64,000 bases of DNA from Psychroflexus salis (GCF_014640175.1 NZ_BMGL01000003.1:129070-193069), one strand, 5' to 3'; counted from the stretch's first letter, positions 35,154 through 44,979 are shown. A program made the numbers and translations. The notes: a model not told the origin generated them from the sequence alone.

Positions 35154-36011
35154 TTATGCTCGTAAAGGTCTATTTAATATTAAATCTAGGTATTTATTAA
35201 TATTATCTTTTAACTCTTTACGGTGCGTTATAAAATCTAAAAAACCGTGTTCTTTTAAAAATTCGGCTGACTGAAAGCCTTCTGGTAAATCTTTTCCAGT
35301 TGTGTCTTTAACAACCCTTGGGCCAGCAAAGCCTATCAGTGCGCCAGGTTCTGCAATGTTTACGTCGCCTAGCATAGCAAATGATGCCGTTGTGCCACCA
35401 GTTGTTGGATCTGTACAAAGCGAAATATAAGGAATTTTTGCTTTAGCCAATTGTTCTAATTTAGCCGATGTCTTTGCAAGTTGCATTAAAGATTGGGCAG
35501 CTTCCATCATTCTTGCACCACCGGATTTCGAAATAATAATAAGTGGCAAGTTATGCTTCATGCTGTAATTAGCAGCACGTACAATTTTTTCACCTACAAC
35601 TGCACCCATCGAACCTCCTATAAATGCAAAATCCATTGCTGCAACAACAATTTTTTTGCCTTTAGACTTTCCTACGGCTACACGAATAGCATCGTTTAAG
35701 TTGGTTTTTTTCTGTACTTGCTTTAATCGATCTTTATACTTTTTAGTATCTTCAAACTTTAGTGGGTCTTTAGATTTTAAGTCTTTCTCTAATTCAGTAA
35801 ATGTATTGTCATCAAATAAAATTTCGAAATATTCTTTACTTCCAATTCTTACATGATAGCCATCTTCTGGGCTAACATAATAGTTTTTTGCAAGTTGTTC
35901 AGCATCTACAATTTTTCCAGTAGGGGATTTATACCAAAGACCTTTTGGTGTATCTTTTTTCTCTTCTGTTGTAGTTTGTATGCCTTTTTGTTTTCTTTTA
36001 AACCAAGCCAT
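35154..36011 (-). CDS. accD: acetyl-CoA carboxylase carboxyltransferase subunit beta
   Basis: The 285-residue carboxyltransferase beta subunit, with AccA, transfers carboxyl from biotin to acetyl-CoA to make malonyl-CoA. The crotonase-like core is clear: [49 protein letters not shown] and GFAGPRVV. The N-terminus ([15 protein letters not shown] ... [10 protein letters not shown]) aligns with the zinc-finger region of E. coli AccD, but none of the four zinc-binding cysteines is present. It follows fbaA by 14 bp and is probably cotranscribed with it. The identity is certain; the finger loss appears to be a lineage trait. Confidence 0.95.
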   Translation of the reverse strand: MAWFKRKQKGIQTTTEEKKDTPKGLWYKSPTGKIVDAEQLAKNYYVSPEDGYHVRIGSKEYFEILFDDNTFTELEKDLKSKDPLKFEDTKKYKDRLKQVQKKTNLNDAIRVAVGKSKGKKIVVAAMDFAFIGGSMGAVVGEKIVRAANYSMKHNLPLIIISKSGGARMMEAAQSLMQLAKTSAKLEQLAKAKIPYISLCTDPTTGGTTASFAMLGDVNIAEPGALIGFAGPRVVKDTTGKDLPEGFQSAEFLKEHGFLDFITHRKELKDNINKYLDLILNRPLRA

Positions 36012-36025
36012 ATTAAGCGTCTATT

Positions 36026-37093
36026 TTATAGGGTATTTACATTATTTAAATCTTCAAAAGCTTGTATTAAGCGTTTTTTGAAAGTTTGTTCGCCTTCGCG
36101 TAACCATTTTCTTGGATCATAATATTTTTTGTTTGGCACATCGTCTCCATCTGGGTTACCAATTTGAGTAGAAAGATAATCTATTTTGCCTGTCATATAG
36201 TCTCTAATTCCTTCTGTAAATGCAAATTGTAAATCGGTGTCAATATTCATTTTAACAACACCGTATCCAATAGCTTCTCTAATTTGTGCTAAGCTTGATC
36301 CGCTTCCTCCATGAAATACAAAATCTATATGGTTGTTTTCTACACCGTATTTTTTAGTTATAAATTCTTGCGAATCTTTTAAAATAGTTGGAGTTAATTT
36401 TACATTACCAGGTTTATACACACCATGTACATTTCCAAAAGCAGCAGCGATTGTAAACCGATCGCTAACTTTACTTAATTCTTCATAAGCGTAGGCCACT
36501 TCTTCTGGTTGGGTATACAATTTAGAAACATCAATATCTGTATTATCAACACCATCTTCTTCACCTCCAGTAACACCTAATTCAATTTCTAAAGTCATGT
36601 CCATTTTTGCCATTCTGGCTAGATAATTTTTACAAATTTCGATGTTTTCTTCAAGAGGCTCTTCAGATAAATCAATCATATGCGAACTATATAATGATTT
36701 TCCATGTTCTTTGTAAAAAGCTTCTCCAGCGGTTAACATTCCATCCATCCATGGTAATAATTTTTTAGCACAATGGTCCGTATGTAAAATTACAGTTGCA
36801 CCGTATAACTCTGCTAATTCGTGAACATGTTTTGCACCCGCAACTGCACCCGCAATAGCTGCTTTTTCGTTGTCGTTAGATAAGCCCTTTCCTGCATTAA
36901 ATTGTGCACCACCATTCGAAAATTGTAAAATTACTGGCGATTTTAATTCGGCAGCAGTTTCCAATACTGTATTGATGGTATTACTACCTACAACATTAAC
37001 TGCAGGTAAAGCATAGCCATGTTTTTTAGCATGATTAAAAATATCTTGAACTTCTTTTCCAGTAGCTACTCCAGGTTTGATTGTGTGACTCAT
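36026..37093 (-). CDS. fbaA: class II fructose-bisphosphate aldolase
   Basis: This 355-residue zinc aldolase cleaves fructose 1,6-bisphosphate to DHAP and glyceraldehyde 3-phosphate. It carries VILHTDHCAKK (Asp and zinc-binding His), LEIELGVTGGEEDGVD, the second zinc ligand in AAFGNVHGVYKPG and VFHGGSGSS. Length and motifs fit class IIA (E. coli FbaA type). It is the first gene of the fbaA-accD pair. A TACTTTTA box (37127-37120, minus strand) lies 27 bp upstream as a weak promoter candidate. Confidence 0.96.
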   Translation of the reverse strand: MSHTIKPGVATGKEVQDIFNHAKKHGYALPAVNVVGSNTINTVLETAAELKSPVILQFSNGGAQFNAGKGLSNDNEKAAIAGAVAGAKHVHELAELYGATVILHTDHCAKKLLPWMDGMLTAGEAFYKEHGKSLYSSHMIDLSEEPLEENIEICKNYLARMAKMDMTLEIELGVTGGEEDGVDNTDIDVSKLYTQPEEVAYAYEELSKVSDRFTIAAAFGNVHGVYKPGNVKLTPTILKDSQEFITKKYGVENNHIDFVFHGGSGSSLAQIREAIGYGVVKMNIDTDLQFAFTEGIRDYMTGKIDYLSTQIGNPDGDDVPNKKYYDPRKWLREGEQTFKKRLIQAFEDLNNVNTL

Positions 37094-37153
37094 GAGTTTA
37101 GTTTATTTTATTGAGTTTGTAAAAGTAATAAATTTTAAGCGTTTATGAATTGC

Positions 37154-39724
37154 TTAAAACGGATAGTTAATACCAAAGTTATAAACTACGTTGGCAAAGT
37201 TGTAATTTTGAAACCATTGATTTCCAGTTATCCCTGGTTCGTAGGTTTTGAAGCCTAAATCTAAACGAATTACAAAGAAACTTAAATCGTATCGTAAACC
37301 AAATCCTGAACCAATAGAAAGGTCTTTTAAACTTTCTAATCCGTTAAAAGTAGCATCAGTATCGCTTACATTATCCCATAAATTCCAAATATTTCCTGCG
37401 TCTACAAAAAATACACTGTTTAAAGATCCAAAAAGATTAAATCTATACTCCGCATTAAATGCTAGTTTAAAGTTTGCTTCATTAAAATCGTTTGCTCCGC
37501 CTGTTCTACCGGGTCCTAAATCGTAAGGTTGCCAGCCGCGATTATCGTTTGGACCACCAGCAAAAAAACTTCGTATAAATGGAATAGAATTGGCATTTCC
37601 ATAAGGAATAGCTGCACCAATATAAGAACGGGTTGCAATTACTTTCTTTTTGCCCAAATCCCAATGTTTTATATAATTTACTTCAGTTTTTACGTATTGC
37701 GAAAACTGAACGCCAAACAAATTGAATTTATCGTTAGTATTACGTTCTAAATTAAGAGCCTTTCCTAAGCTAGATAAAATGTTTCCAGCTAATTCTAGAC
37801 GAGTTCGTATTTGGTAGAAATTATGGTCGTTTATTCCAGTTCTGTTAGAGTAATCGTAGGCATAATTTGTGGCTATTATTAAGTTATTTTCGGTTAAACG
37901 GTCTTTACGTTCTATAATTGACGATGCTTGCTTTTGTTCTTCTGCATCGAGTACAAGGTTTTGATCGTTTTGAATTGCATTAATAAATCCGTCGGTGCCA
38001 GTTGGTATGCGTAATTGTTCTTCGCCTGCTGTATTGGTTTCAAAAAAATCATTGTTTAATTGATTTCGATTGGCTAATGCAAGGTTATTGATTTGTAAAA
38101 ATGAATTTCCGAATACTCTAAAATAATTTTCTACGTTTAAATTATTAACAAATTGCACATTTATTAAGTCTAATTGATTGGTAACTTGCTTTCTGGGTTT
38201 CCATCGGTAATTAAAACTTCCTGTGAAATTTCTTCTATCTAAACCAATATTACGCTGAGAGCTGAATCCAAAGCCTAAGGATGTGAATGGCGACATTGTT
38301 TTATTAATAATGGAGCTTGTTTGAATAGGGAATGCAATTTTAGGCCAACTTAAACGAACATTTGCACCTATCTCATTGATGTTGAAAAATTGGCTACTTG
38401 CACTTGCAGCATCTTTAGATGAACCTATAATTCCCCTTCCTGAAATTTCTAGGACTTCTGCACCCCGAAAAACATTTCTTACTAATAGAGATGTATTAAA
38501 ACCAATACCAATATCCATTATGTTACTTTGTGAAACATCCGTACTTATTGTATATCCAAACTTATCTCGTGGTGTTAAAAATACATTTGCAATTAAATCT
38601 TCTTTTTTTGGATCTCTTGGATCTACTTGGTACTGAATATTTGGATATTTAAAAACCCGTAAATCTGATATACGATTAAACGTACGGTTTCTATCTATTT
38701 CTCTAAATACTTTGCCTTGCTCTATAAATATAGCATCAGCTAATACTTTAGGTTTGTATTTAAGTTGACCAAAAGAAAAGACTTTTATTTTTTTAAAGTG
38801 TATACTATCAGTTACAATTGCATCTCGATTTAAGGCATCGTAATTGGTGAAAATATTAACTTCACTAATCCTGTTTATCTTAAAGGCTTCAGTTGTTAAG
38901 CTGTCATTTTCTCTATTTCGGATTATTCTATTTCCAATTTTTAAATTCAGATTTACATGCTGGTTGGTATTTAATGTATCTGCTTCAAATTCAATTTTTT
39001 CTCTATCAAAATAATATACTCCATTGTTTCTAAGTAAGTTGGTAATCCGATCGCGTTCCGCATTAAAATCATCTGTATTGTATTGCTTATCCTTTTTTAA
39101 GTAGGTTTCATGCAGATGAGATTGATAAATAGAATCGATTGCTGGTGATTGTATTTCGCTTTCAATTTTTCCGATTGCATAAGGTTTACCTGTTGAAATC
39201 TGGTATTCGATTTTTGTTTTTTTAGGGTTTGAGGTATCGGTCTTGGTATAATCTACTTTTGCATTAAACCATCCGTGGTTCCAAAACCAAGATTGAAGTC
39301 GATTAGCCGACTCCTGACTACTTTCTTCATTATAAATAGCAGGTTTTTCTCCAACTTTTTTTATAGAATTTTGAATACCAACGTAAGCAGTTTGAATATT
39401 GGCGACTTGCTTTTTTGAGAAAAAATCATACATTCTTTTTTTACGGTTTGGCTTCTTTAACATCCAATTTGTAAAAGTTTCTTTTGGCTCGGGTTTAGCT
39501 AAATTAAAAATATGAAGTTTTACAGGAATCCCTAATAACTTTCCATTAGGTTCTTGTTTCAGTAAATTTAATAAATTTTTTTTTCGGGTTGGTTCGTTAT
39601 TTTCTATAACAAGGCTTTCAACTAATAGCTGTTCATCTTTTTTTACCCGCTTCAATGCATTACATGAAAAAAGGAAAGTGCTCATTAAAATAATTAATGA
39701 TATTTTTGCCGAAACCGTTTTCAA
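37154..39724 (-). CDS. tamL: TamL-type Omp85 lipoprotein (BamA/TamA family)
   Basis: Starting at the TTG at 39724, the 856-residue product has a compact lipoprotein signal ending LFSC (Cys21), matching Bacteroidota TamL. Upstream ATGs up to 39853 would prepend a long hydrophobic stretch and run into the divergent gene. POTRA-like segments fill about residues 60-380 and the Omp85 barrel the C-terminal 400, with FIRSFFAGGPNDNRGWQPYDLGP (the RGW motif of the L6 loop) and LRYDLSFFVIRLDLGFK near the end. It likely helps insert outer-membrane or surface proteins. Its start is 28 bp from the divergent methyltransferase ATG, so the promoters must overlap the coding regions. Confidence 0.85.
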   Translation of the reverse strand: MKTVSAKISLIILMSTFLFSCNALKRVKKDEQLLVESLVIENNEPTRKKNLLNLLKQEPNGKLLGIPVKLHIFNLAKPEPKETFTNWMLKKPNRKKRMYDFFSKKQVANIQTAYVGIQNSIKKVGEKPAIYNEESSQESANRLQSWFWNHGWFNAKVDYTKTDTSNPKKTKIEYQISTGKPYAIGKIESEIQSPAIDSIYQSHLHETYLKKDKQYNTDDFNAERDRITNLLRNNGVYYFDREKIEFEADTLNTNQHVNLNLKIGNRIIRNRENDSLTTEAFKINRISEVNIFTNYDALNRDAIVTDSIHFKKIKVFSFGQLKYKPKVLADAIFIEQGKVFREIDRNRTFNRISDLRVFKYPNIQYQVDPRDPKKEDLIANVFLTPRDKFGYTISTDVSQSNIMDIGIGFNTSLLVRNVFRGAEVLEISGRGIIGSSKDAASASSQFFNINEIGANVRLSWPKIAFPIQTSSIINKTMSPFTSLGFGFSSQRNIGLDRRNFTGSFNYRWKPRKQVTNQLDLINVQFVNNLNVENYFRVFGNSFLQINNLALANRNQLNNDFFETNTAGEEQLRIPTGTDGFINAIQNDQNLVLDAEEQKQASSIIERKDRLTENNLIIATNYAYDYSNRTGINDHNFYQIRTRLELAGNILSSLGKALNLERNTNDKFNLFGVQFSQYVKTEVNYIKHWDLGKKKVIATRSYIGAAIPYGNANSIPFIRSFFAGGPNDNRGWQPYDLGPGRTGGANDFNEANFKLAFNAEYRFNLFGSLNSVFFVDAGNIWNLWDNVSDTDATFNGLESLKDLSIGSGFGLRYDLSFFVIRLDLGFKTYEPGITGNQWFQNYNFANVVYNFGINYPF
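39701..39708 (+). promoter_or_regulatory. -7 box TATTTTTG inside the tamL 5' end
   Basis: An exact TAnnTTTG match 44 bp before the methyltransferase ATG, lying within the first codons of tamL on the other strand. No good -33 element. Confidence 0.4.
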
Positions 39725-39752
39725 TAAAGCTAGTTTAATAAATATAAATTTT

Positions 39753-40499
39753 ATGCTCAGTAAAGCACAACAAAAAATAATTACCAGTTTAAGCCGAAAA
39801 AAAAGTAGACAAAAACAGGGCATTTTTGTTGCTGAGGGTGTAAAAGTAATCAAAGAATTTTTAAAAAGTAACTACAAACTAGACACATTGCTAACTACTG
39901 CTGATATTTTTTCAAATCAGTTTATAGACAACGAAAAATCAATCCATTTTATTTCAGTCTCTGAGCTTAAAAAAATCAGTTTTTTATCCACTCCACAAAT
40001 TGCTTTAGCTACATTTAAAATACCTGATTTTAAGGATGTCAATTTTCAAAATATAACCTTGGTTTTAGATGGAGTAAGAGACCCTGGAAACATGGGTACA
40101 ATTGTAAGAGAATGCGATTGGTTTGGTGTTAAAAATATAGTTTGCTCTTTAGATACGGTAGATTGTTATAATCCTAAAGTAGTTCAAGCTTCAATGGGTT
40201 CTTTGGCTAGAATTAATGTTCAATATGTAGACTTACATCGTTTTTTATCTAAGCAAAAAGATGCAATTTTAGGAGCTTTTTTAGATGGTGAAAATATCTA
40301 TACCACAAGTTTGCCAAGTAATAATAACTGTTTTTTAATTTTAGGAAATGAAGCAAATGGTATTAGTACAGAAATTGAAGCTTTAGTTAACCATCGGATT
40401 ACCATTCCAAGATTTGGTGAATTACGAGAAACTGAAAGCTTAAATGTAGCTATGGCTGGAGCAATTTTATTGAGTGAGCTAAGACGGAGAGAGTTGTAA
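39753..40499 (+). CDS. TrmH-family (SpoU) RNA 2'-O-methyltransferase
   Basis: The 248-residue SPOUT methyltransferase starts MLSKAQQKIITSLSRKKSRQKQGIFVAEG, an N-terminal substrate-binding domain, followed by the knotted catalytic domain. The three SpoU motifs are present: motif 1 DGVRDPGNMGTIVRECDWFG, motif 2 LILGNEANGIS and motif 3 ESLNVAMAGAILLSELRR. Such enzymes 2'-O-methylate rRNA or tRNA; the exact nucleotide is not predictable. The ATG at 39753 is chosen over one at 39678 because the domain begins there. It converges with porT, 2 bp apart. Confidence 0.88.
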   Translation: MLSKAQQKIITSLSRKKSRQKQGIFVAEGVKVIKEFLKSNYKLDTLLTTADIFSNQFIDNEKSIHFISVSELKKISFLSTPQIALATFKIPDFKDVNFQNITLVLDGVRDPGNMGTIVRECDWFGVKNIVCSLDTVDCYNPKVVQASMGSLARINVQYVDLHRFLSKQKDAILGAFLDGENIYTTSLPSNNNCFLILGNEANGISTEIEALVNHRITIPRFGELRETESLNVAMAGAILLSELRRREL

Positions 40500-40501
40500 A
40501 T

Positions 40502-41209
40502 TTATTGAAACGTAAAATTAATAAACACACCTCGTGTAGTCATTTCATTTATATTACGAGTCCAAGGACTGCTAGGCTCATTATCAGGGACAATTTCGTC
40601 AGATTGACCAAAAACTCCACGAATTGACGGACTAAATTTAAAGTACTCAGTATAAAAATCAATACCAAAACCAACTTCTATATAGGTGCTCCAATCTTTA
40701 GACCGAAACTGTCCAGAAGTGTTATCGCTTCGATTATCTTCGTTGCTCGATAAATTGTGTGCAACCGAACCACCCATTACAATAAAGGGTTTGAAATTAT
40801 TAATTCGTTTAGTCGAAAATTTCACTAAAAACGGAATATGCACATAATTGGATTCTACTTCTCTTATCCGGTCACGATTTTCTTCAAATTGTGGAAATTC
40901 TAATATTCGATTGGTGAAAATAACACCAGGCTCTAATCTAAAATCGATATAATCATTTAACCTTACATTTCCGATTAAACCAATATTAAAACCCACATTT
41001 TTTTGAACCAAAATATCACTCCGCTCCAGCTCATAATCAAATCTAAAATCGTAAGAGTTCATTCCTAAAAAGTAACCCCAAGACCAAGTTTTTTTGTCAA
41101 AATTTTCTAAGTTAATTACCTTATCTTTATTGAATAAATTTAAAAAACCTTGCGCTTGTATATTCGCAAAGCTCACAAAAAAGAAAAGCACAAAACAAAT
41201 TTTTTTCAT
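40502..41209 (-). CDS. porT: PorT family type IX secretion/gliding protein
   Basis: The 235-residue outer-membrane protein has a signal peptide (KKICFVLFFFVSFANIQAQ) and an eight-strand-like barrel (GYFLGMNSYDFRFDYEL, GFNIGLIGNVRLNDYIDFRLEPGVIF, YVHIPFLVKFSTKRI, YIEVGFGIDFYTEYFKFSPSIRGVFG), ending in an aromatic strand VFINFTFQ. PorT is required for assembly of the type IX secretion system. It follows ubiE by 25 bp, the usual neighbourhood in flavobacteria. The T9SS cargo at 49543-51423 would be a client of this system. Confidence 0.88.
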   Translation of the reverse strand: MKKICFVLFFFVSFANIQAQGFLNLFNKDKVINLENFDKKTWSWGYFLGMNSYDFRFDYELERSDILVQKNVGFNIGLIGNVRLNDYIDFRLEPGVIFTNRILEFPQFEENRDRIREVESNYVHIPFLVKFSTKRINNFKPFIVMGGSVAHNLSSNEDNRSDNTSGQFRSKDWSTYIEVGFGIDFYTEYFKFSPSIRGVFGQSDEIVPDNEPSSPWTRNINEMTTRGVFINFTFQ

Positions 41210-41234
41210 AGATGCAAATTAATAAAACGCAAAC

Positions 41235-41966
41235 TTAAGCTTTACTTGCCACATAAATGGTAGCTACTCCAAAGGTTTGCGGTAAATCTTTCACATTACT
41301 AAACCCATTTTTCTTTAAAATATTGTTGAAGGCTTCTCCAAATGGAAATTTTGAAGCACTTTCAGATAAATAGGTATAAGCACTTTTATCTTTTGAAAAT
41401 AATTTTCCAATGCTAGGCAAAATTCCTTTAGAATAAACGCTGTAACCTTGTTTAAAAGGAAATTTAGTAGGCACAGAAGTTTCTAAAACAACAAATATTC
41501 CACCAGGTTTTAAAACGCGATTAATTTCGGATAATCCTTGGTCTAGATTTTCAAAATTTCGTACACCAAAAGCTACCGTTACTGCATCAAAAAAGTTATC
41601 ATCGTATGGTAAATCTTCAGAATCTGCTTGTACCATTTCTATTTTATCGCCTAATTCTTTGGCATCAATTTTTTTTTGGCCAACACTCAGCATTCCAGCA
41701 GAAATATCTAAACCCACAATTTTTTCAGCTGAAGAATCGGCTAAAGCAATAGCTAAATCTCCCGTTCCGGTTGCAATATCTAAAATGTTTTTGGGTTGGG
41801 TAGATTTTACAATATCAATTAATTTACGTCTCCAAGATTGATCGGTACCTAATGAAATTACTCGATTTAATTGATCATAATTTTCAGAAATGGTATCGAA
41901 CATCTGCTCAACTTGCTTTTTCTTGTTAAGCTGGGAGTCTTTATAAGGTGTAACTTTTTTGTTCAA
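41235..41966 (-). CDS. ubiE: demethylmenaquinone methyltransferase
   Basis: From a TTG start at 41966 the 243-residue class I methyltransferase contains SAM motif ILDIATGTGDLAIALA (about 61-76), VQADSEDLPYDDNFFDAVTVAFGVRNFENL and VLKPGGIFVVLETSVP, typical of UbiE/MenG, the last step of menaquinone synthesis. The upstream ATG at 41990 overlaps the promoter box TATCTTTG (41987-41980), so it would precede the transcript; the TTG directly before NKKVTPYKDS is more plausible. porT follows after 25 bp. Confidence 0.9.
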   Translation of the reverse strand: MNKKVTPYKDSQLNKKKQVEQMFDTISENYDQLNRVISLGTDQSWRRKLIDIVKSTQPKNILDIATGTGDLAIALADSSAEKIVGLDISAGMLSVGQKKIDAKELGDKIEMVQADSEDLPYDDNFFDAVTVAFGVRNFENLDQGLSEINRVLKPGGIFVVLETSVPTKFPFKQGYSVYSKGILPSIGKLFSKDKSAYTYLSESASKFPFGEAFNNILKKNGFSNVKDLPQTFGVATIYVASKA

Positions 41967-41979
41967 AATAATTTTTTTG

Positions 41980-41987
41980 CAAAGATA
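41980..41987 (-). promoter_or_regulatory. -7 box TATCTTTG of ubiE-porT
   Basis: An exact TAnnTTTG match followed by CAAA on the minus strand, 13 bp before the TTG start. A -33 TTG at the expected spacing is not evident. Confidence 0.6.
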
Positions 41988-42103
41988 CATTTTGAAAATA
42001 ACTTAAGCCTTTGGGCAAAAGCCAATTCTATCTAAATCTATCAAAAAACAAAAGTTAATGTATATAAATAAAATGAAGCTAGACAATACTATAATTTTTA
42101 ATT

Positions 42104-42111
42104 TACTTTTG
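42104..42111 (+). promoter_or_regulatory. -7 box TACTTTTG of trkA-trkH
   Basis: An exact TAnnTTTG match 18 bp before the trkA ATG; a TAGACA-like word lies about 20 bp upstream. Confidence 0.5.
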
Positions 42112-42129
42112 CACTAGAAATAAATCAAT

Positions 42130-43479
42130 ATGAAAATATTAATTGCTGGAGCTGGAGAAGTCGGATTTCATTTAGCAAAATTATTATCTTACGAAGCACA
42201 CGATATTTCACTTTTAGACACCGATAAAGAACGACTTTCTTATTCCGATAAGCATTTAGATATTAGAACGGTAGAAGGCGATGCTACTTCTATAGCAATT
42301 TTAGAATCGGCTAATATTGCTGAAACCGATTTGCTTATTTCGGTTACATCCTTACAATCCATTAATATTACAGTTTGCAGTTTAGGTAAGCAATTAGGGG
42401 CTAAACGAACTATTGCACGAGTTACTAATCAAGAATATATCGACGAAAATGCAAAAGTTAGTTTTCAAGATATGGGAGTAGACGAATTAATTTCCCCTGA
42501 AGCACTTGCAGCAGAAGAAGTAAACCTGCTGCTAAATCAGTCCGCTTTTACCGACACATTCGAATTCGACAATGGTGCATTAACTATGATTGGTCTTACA
42601 CTTTCGCCCGATGCACCTTTTGTAGGTAAGTCTGTACAAGAAGCATCTGAGTTTTTTCCAGGATTACATTTTGTAACCATTGCTATTCGGCGTTATGCAA
42701 CTCAATATACCATAATACCTAATGGTAGTACGTGTTTTAAAGCGCAAGATCGAGCCTATTTTATAACCGATAAAGAAGGTGTCGAAGAACTATACAAATT
42801 AGCTGGGACACGAAAAAAACGAATTAAAAATATAATGATTCTTGGCGGAAGTAATATTGGTAGAAATTTAGCCGAAGACCTTTGTCAACAAAAGTATCGT
42901 GTAAAATTACTAGAACGTGACTATGAGAAAGCTCTAGATATAGCCGACTTAATTCCAGATACCTTGGTAATTCGTGGAGACGGAACCAATGTGGAATTAC
43001 TAGATGAAGAAAACATTACCCAAATGGATGCTTTTATAGCAGTTACAGAAAATTCTGAAACAAATATTATGTCTTGTCTAGTAGCCAATAGTAAAGGGGT
43101 TAAAAAAACCATAGCTTTGGTCGAGAATATGGATTACTTTCAACTATCGCATTCCATAGGAATTCATAGTTTAATTAATAAAAAACTAATTGCAGCAAAT
43201 AATATTTTTAGATACATTCGTAAAGGTGATGTGGTTGCCATGACCAAATTAAACAATATGAATGCTGAATTACTAGAGTTTATTGTAAAAGAAGAATCTA
43301 ATATTTGCGATAAACGCATCGTAGACATAGATTTTCCGAGAGGAGCTATTATTGGCGGAATAATACGCGATAACGAAGGAATTATTGCCATGGGAGACTT
43401 TTTAGTAAAAAAAGGAGACCGTATTGTAGTTTGCTGTATTCCTAAGTCTATAAAAAAAGTAGAAAAATTATTTAGCTAA
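42130..43479 (+). CDS. trkA: Trk potassium uptake regulatory subunit TrkA
   Basis: The 449-residue cytoplasmic NAD-binding subunit gates the TrkH channel. Two tandem RCK units are visible: Rossmann motifs GAGEVGFHLAKLL (6-18) and GGSNIGRNLAEDL (about 239-251), each followed by a TrkA-C domain (e.g. DAPFVGKSVQEASEFFPG; CDKRIVDIDFPRGAIIGGII). Length is normal. Its stop overlaps the trkH ATG (TAATG), so the subunits are translationally coupled. Confidence 0.94.
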   Translation: MKILIAGAGEVGFHLAKLLSYEAHDISLLDTDKERLSYSDKHLDIRTVEGDATSIAILESANIAETDLLISVTSLQSINITVCSLGKQLGAKRTIARVTNQEYIDENAKVSFQDMGVDELISPEALAAEEVNLLLNQSAFTDTFEFDNGALTMIGLTLSPDAPFVGKSVQEASEFFPGLHFVTIAIRRYATQYTIIPNGSTCFKAQDRAYFITDKEGVEELYKLAGTRKKRIKNIMILGGSNIGRNLAEDLCQQKYRVKLLERDYEKALDIADLIPDTLVIRGDGTNVELLDEENITQMDAFIAVTENSETNIMSCLVANSKGVKKTIALVENMDYFQLSHSIGIHSLINKKLIAANNIFRYIRKGDVVAMTKLNNMNAELLEFIVKEESNICDKRIVDIDFPRGAIIGGIIRDNEGIIAMGDFLVKKGDRIVVCCIPKSIKKVEKLFS

Positions 43480-44975
43480 TGTCTAGCATCAACTTTAAAA
43501 TTGTACTTTATACTTTAGGAATGCTTCTTCTGTTTAACGGAGCATTTATGTTACTTCCAATTTTTGCAAGTTACTATTACAATGAAAGCATAACCTTAGA
43601 GTTAACACTCTCCTTTATTGTTACCATTTTTTTAGGATTAATTATCATGTTTTCAACCCAAAACCATGATAAAAATATTGCCCAGCGAGAAGGTTATTTA
43701 ATAGTTACCTTAGGTTGGATTTTTATGGCTTTAACGGGAATGTTTCCTTATTTTTTCACAAAAATGATTCCTGAATTTAGCAATGCTTTTTTCGAAACTA
43801 TGTCGGGTTATACTACAACAGGAGCAAGTATTTTGAACGATATTGAAGCAATGCCTAAAAGTATTTTATTGTGGCGAAGCTTAACACATTGGATTGGCGG
43901 AATGGGAATTATCGTACTTACTGTAGCAATTTTGCCTTTGTTTGGAATTGGGGGAATGCAGTTATTTAACGCAGAAGCACCTGGCCCAGGAGCTGATAAA
44001 TTAAAACCTAGAATAGCAGATACAGCTAAACGCCTTTGGTTAATTTATTTTGTTTACACATTAGCCGAAACAATTTTACTTAAACTCGCAGGAATGGGAT
44101 ATTTCGATGCGGTTAACCACGCGTTAAGTACACTTTCTACGGGTGGCTTTTCAACTAAAAATGAAAGCCTTGCGTTTTGGAACGATTCACCAATGATACA
44201 ATATATTATTATTGTATTTATGTTTTTAGCTGGCACAAACTTTGTAATGAGTTACTTTGCTTTTAAACTTGACTTTAAAAAAATATGGAAAAATGAAGAA
44301 TTTAGATGGTTTTTATTTTTTGTAGTTGGTTTTTCTACCATTACTGCTGTACTTGTTTTTTTTCAAGCCGATTTAAGTACAAACCCAATAATGCATCCGT
44401 TAGTTTATGGAGCGCTGGAGAGTTCTATTCGCCATAGTTTGTTTCAAGTTTTAGCCGTGGTTACCACTACAGGATTTGTAACTTCAGATTTTACGCTGTG
44501 GACTCCTTTTTTAACTATTTTGTTTTTTGGTTTATTTTTCTTAGGAGGTTCCGCAGGTTCTACTTCGGGAGGTGTTAAAGTAGTTCGACATTTAATTTTA
44601 ATTAAAAATGGATTTCAAGAATTTAGGAGAGTTTTGCATCCCAATGCTATTCTTCCTGTTCGGTATAAAGGAAAATCTGTAGATCAGAAAATTGTATTTA
44701 CAATTCAAGGCTTTTTTATTTTATATGCCTTGTCTTTTATTATTGGCGCAGTTGTTTTAGCTGCAACTGGTTTAGATTTTGAAACCGCAATCGGTGGCGC
44801 TGCTTCATCTCTTGGTAACGTGGGCCCAGCTTTTGGAAAGTTAAGCCCTGTAGATAATTTTAGCAGTCTTTCCAACTTTGGCAAAATTTGGTGTTCTTTT
44901 TTAATGCTTCTTGGAAGGTTAGAATTGTTTACCGTACTCATTATTTTTTCTCCTTATTTCTGGCGAAACCGATAA
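43479..44975 (+). CDS. trkH: Trk potassium uptake channel subunit TrkH
   Basis: The 498-residue membrane protein has the fourfold M1-P-M2 repeat of TrkH/KtrB, with selectivity-filter segments such as FFETMSGYTTTGAS, ALSTLSTGGFST, VLAVVTTTGFVTSD and AASSLGNVGPAFG. It imports potassium together with the upstream TrkA. Membrane helices span nearly all of the protein and length is typical. It ends just before a TATTTTTG box (44980-44987) for the next gene. Confidence 0.95.
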   Translation: MSSINFKIVLYTLGMLLLFNGAFMLLPIFASYYYNESITLELTLSFIVTIFLGLIIMFSTQNHDKNIAQREGYLIVTLGWIFMALTGMFPYFFTKMIPEFSNAFFETMSGYTTTGASILNDIEAMPKSILLWRSLTHWIGGMGIIVLTVAILPLFGIGGMQLFNAEAPGPGADKLKPRIADTAKRLWLIYFVYTLAETILLKLAGMGYFDAVNHALSTLSTGGFSTKNESLAFWNDSPMIQYIIIVFMFLAGTNFVMSYFAFKLDFKKIWKNEEFRWFLFFVVGFSTITAVLVFFQADLSTNPIMHPLVYGALESSIRHSLFQVLAVVTTTGFVTSDFTLWTPFLTILFFGLFFLGGSAGSTSGGVKVVRHLILIKNGFQEFRRVLHPNAILPVRYKGKSVDQKIVFTIQGFFILYALSFIIGAVVLAATGLDFETAIGGAASSLGNVGPAFGKLSPVDNFSSLSNFGKIWCSFLMLLGRLELFTVLIIFSPYFWRNR

Positions 44976-44979
44976 ATTA

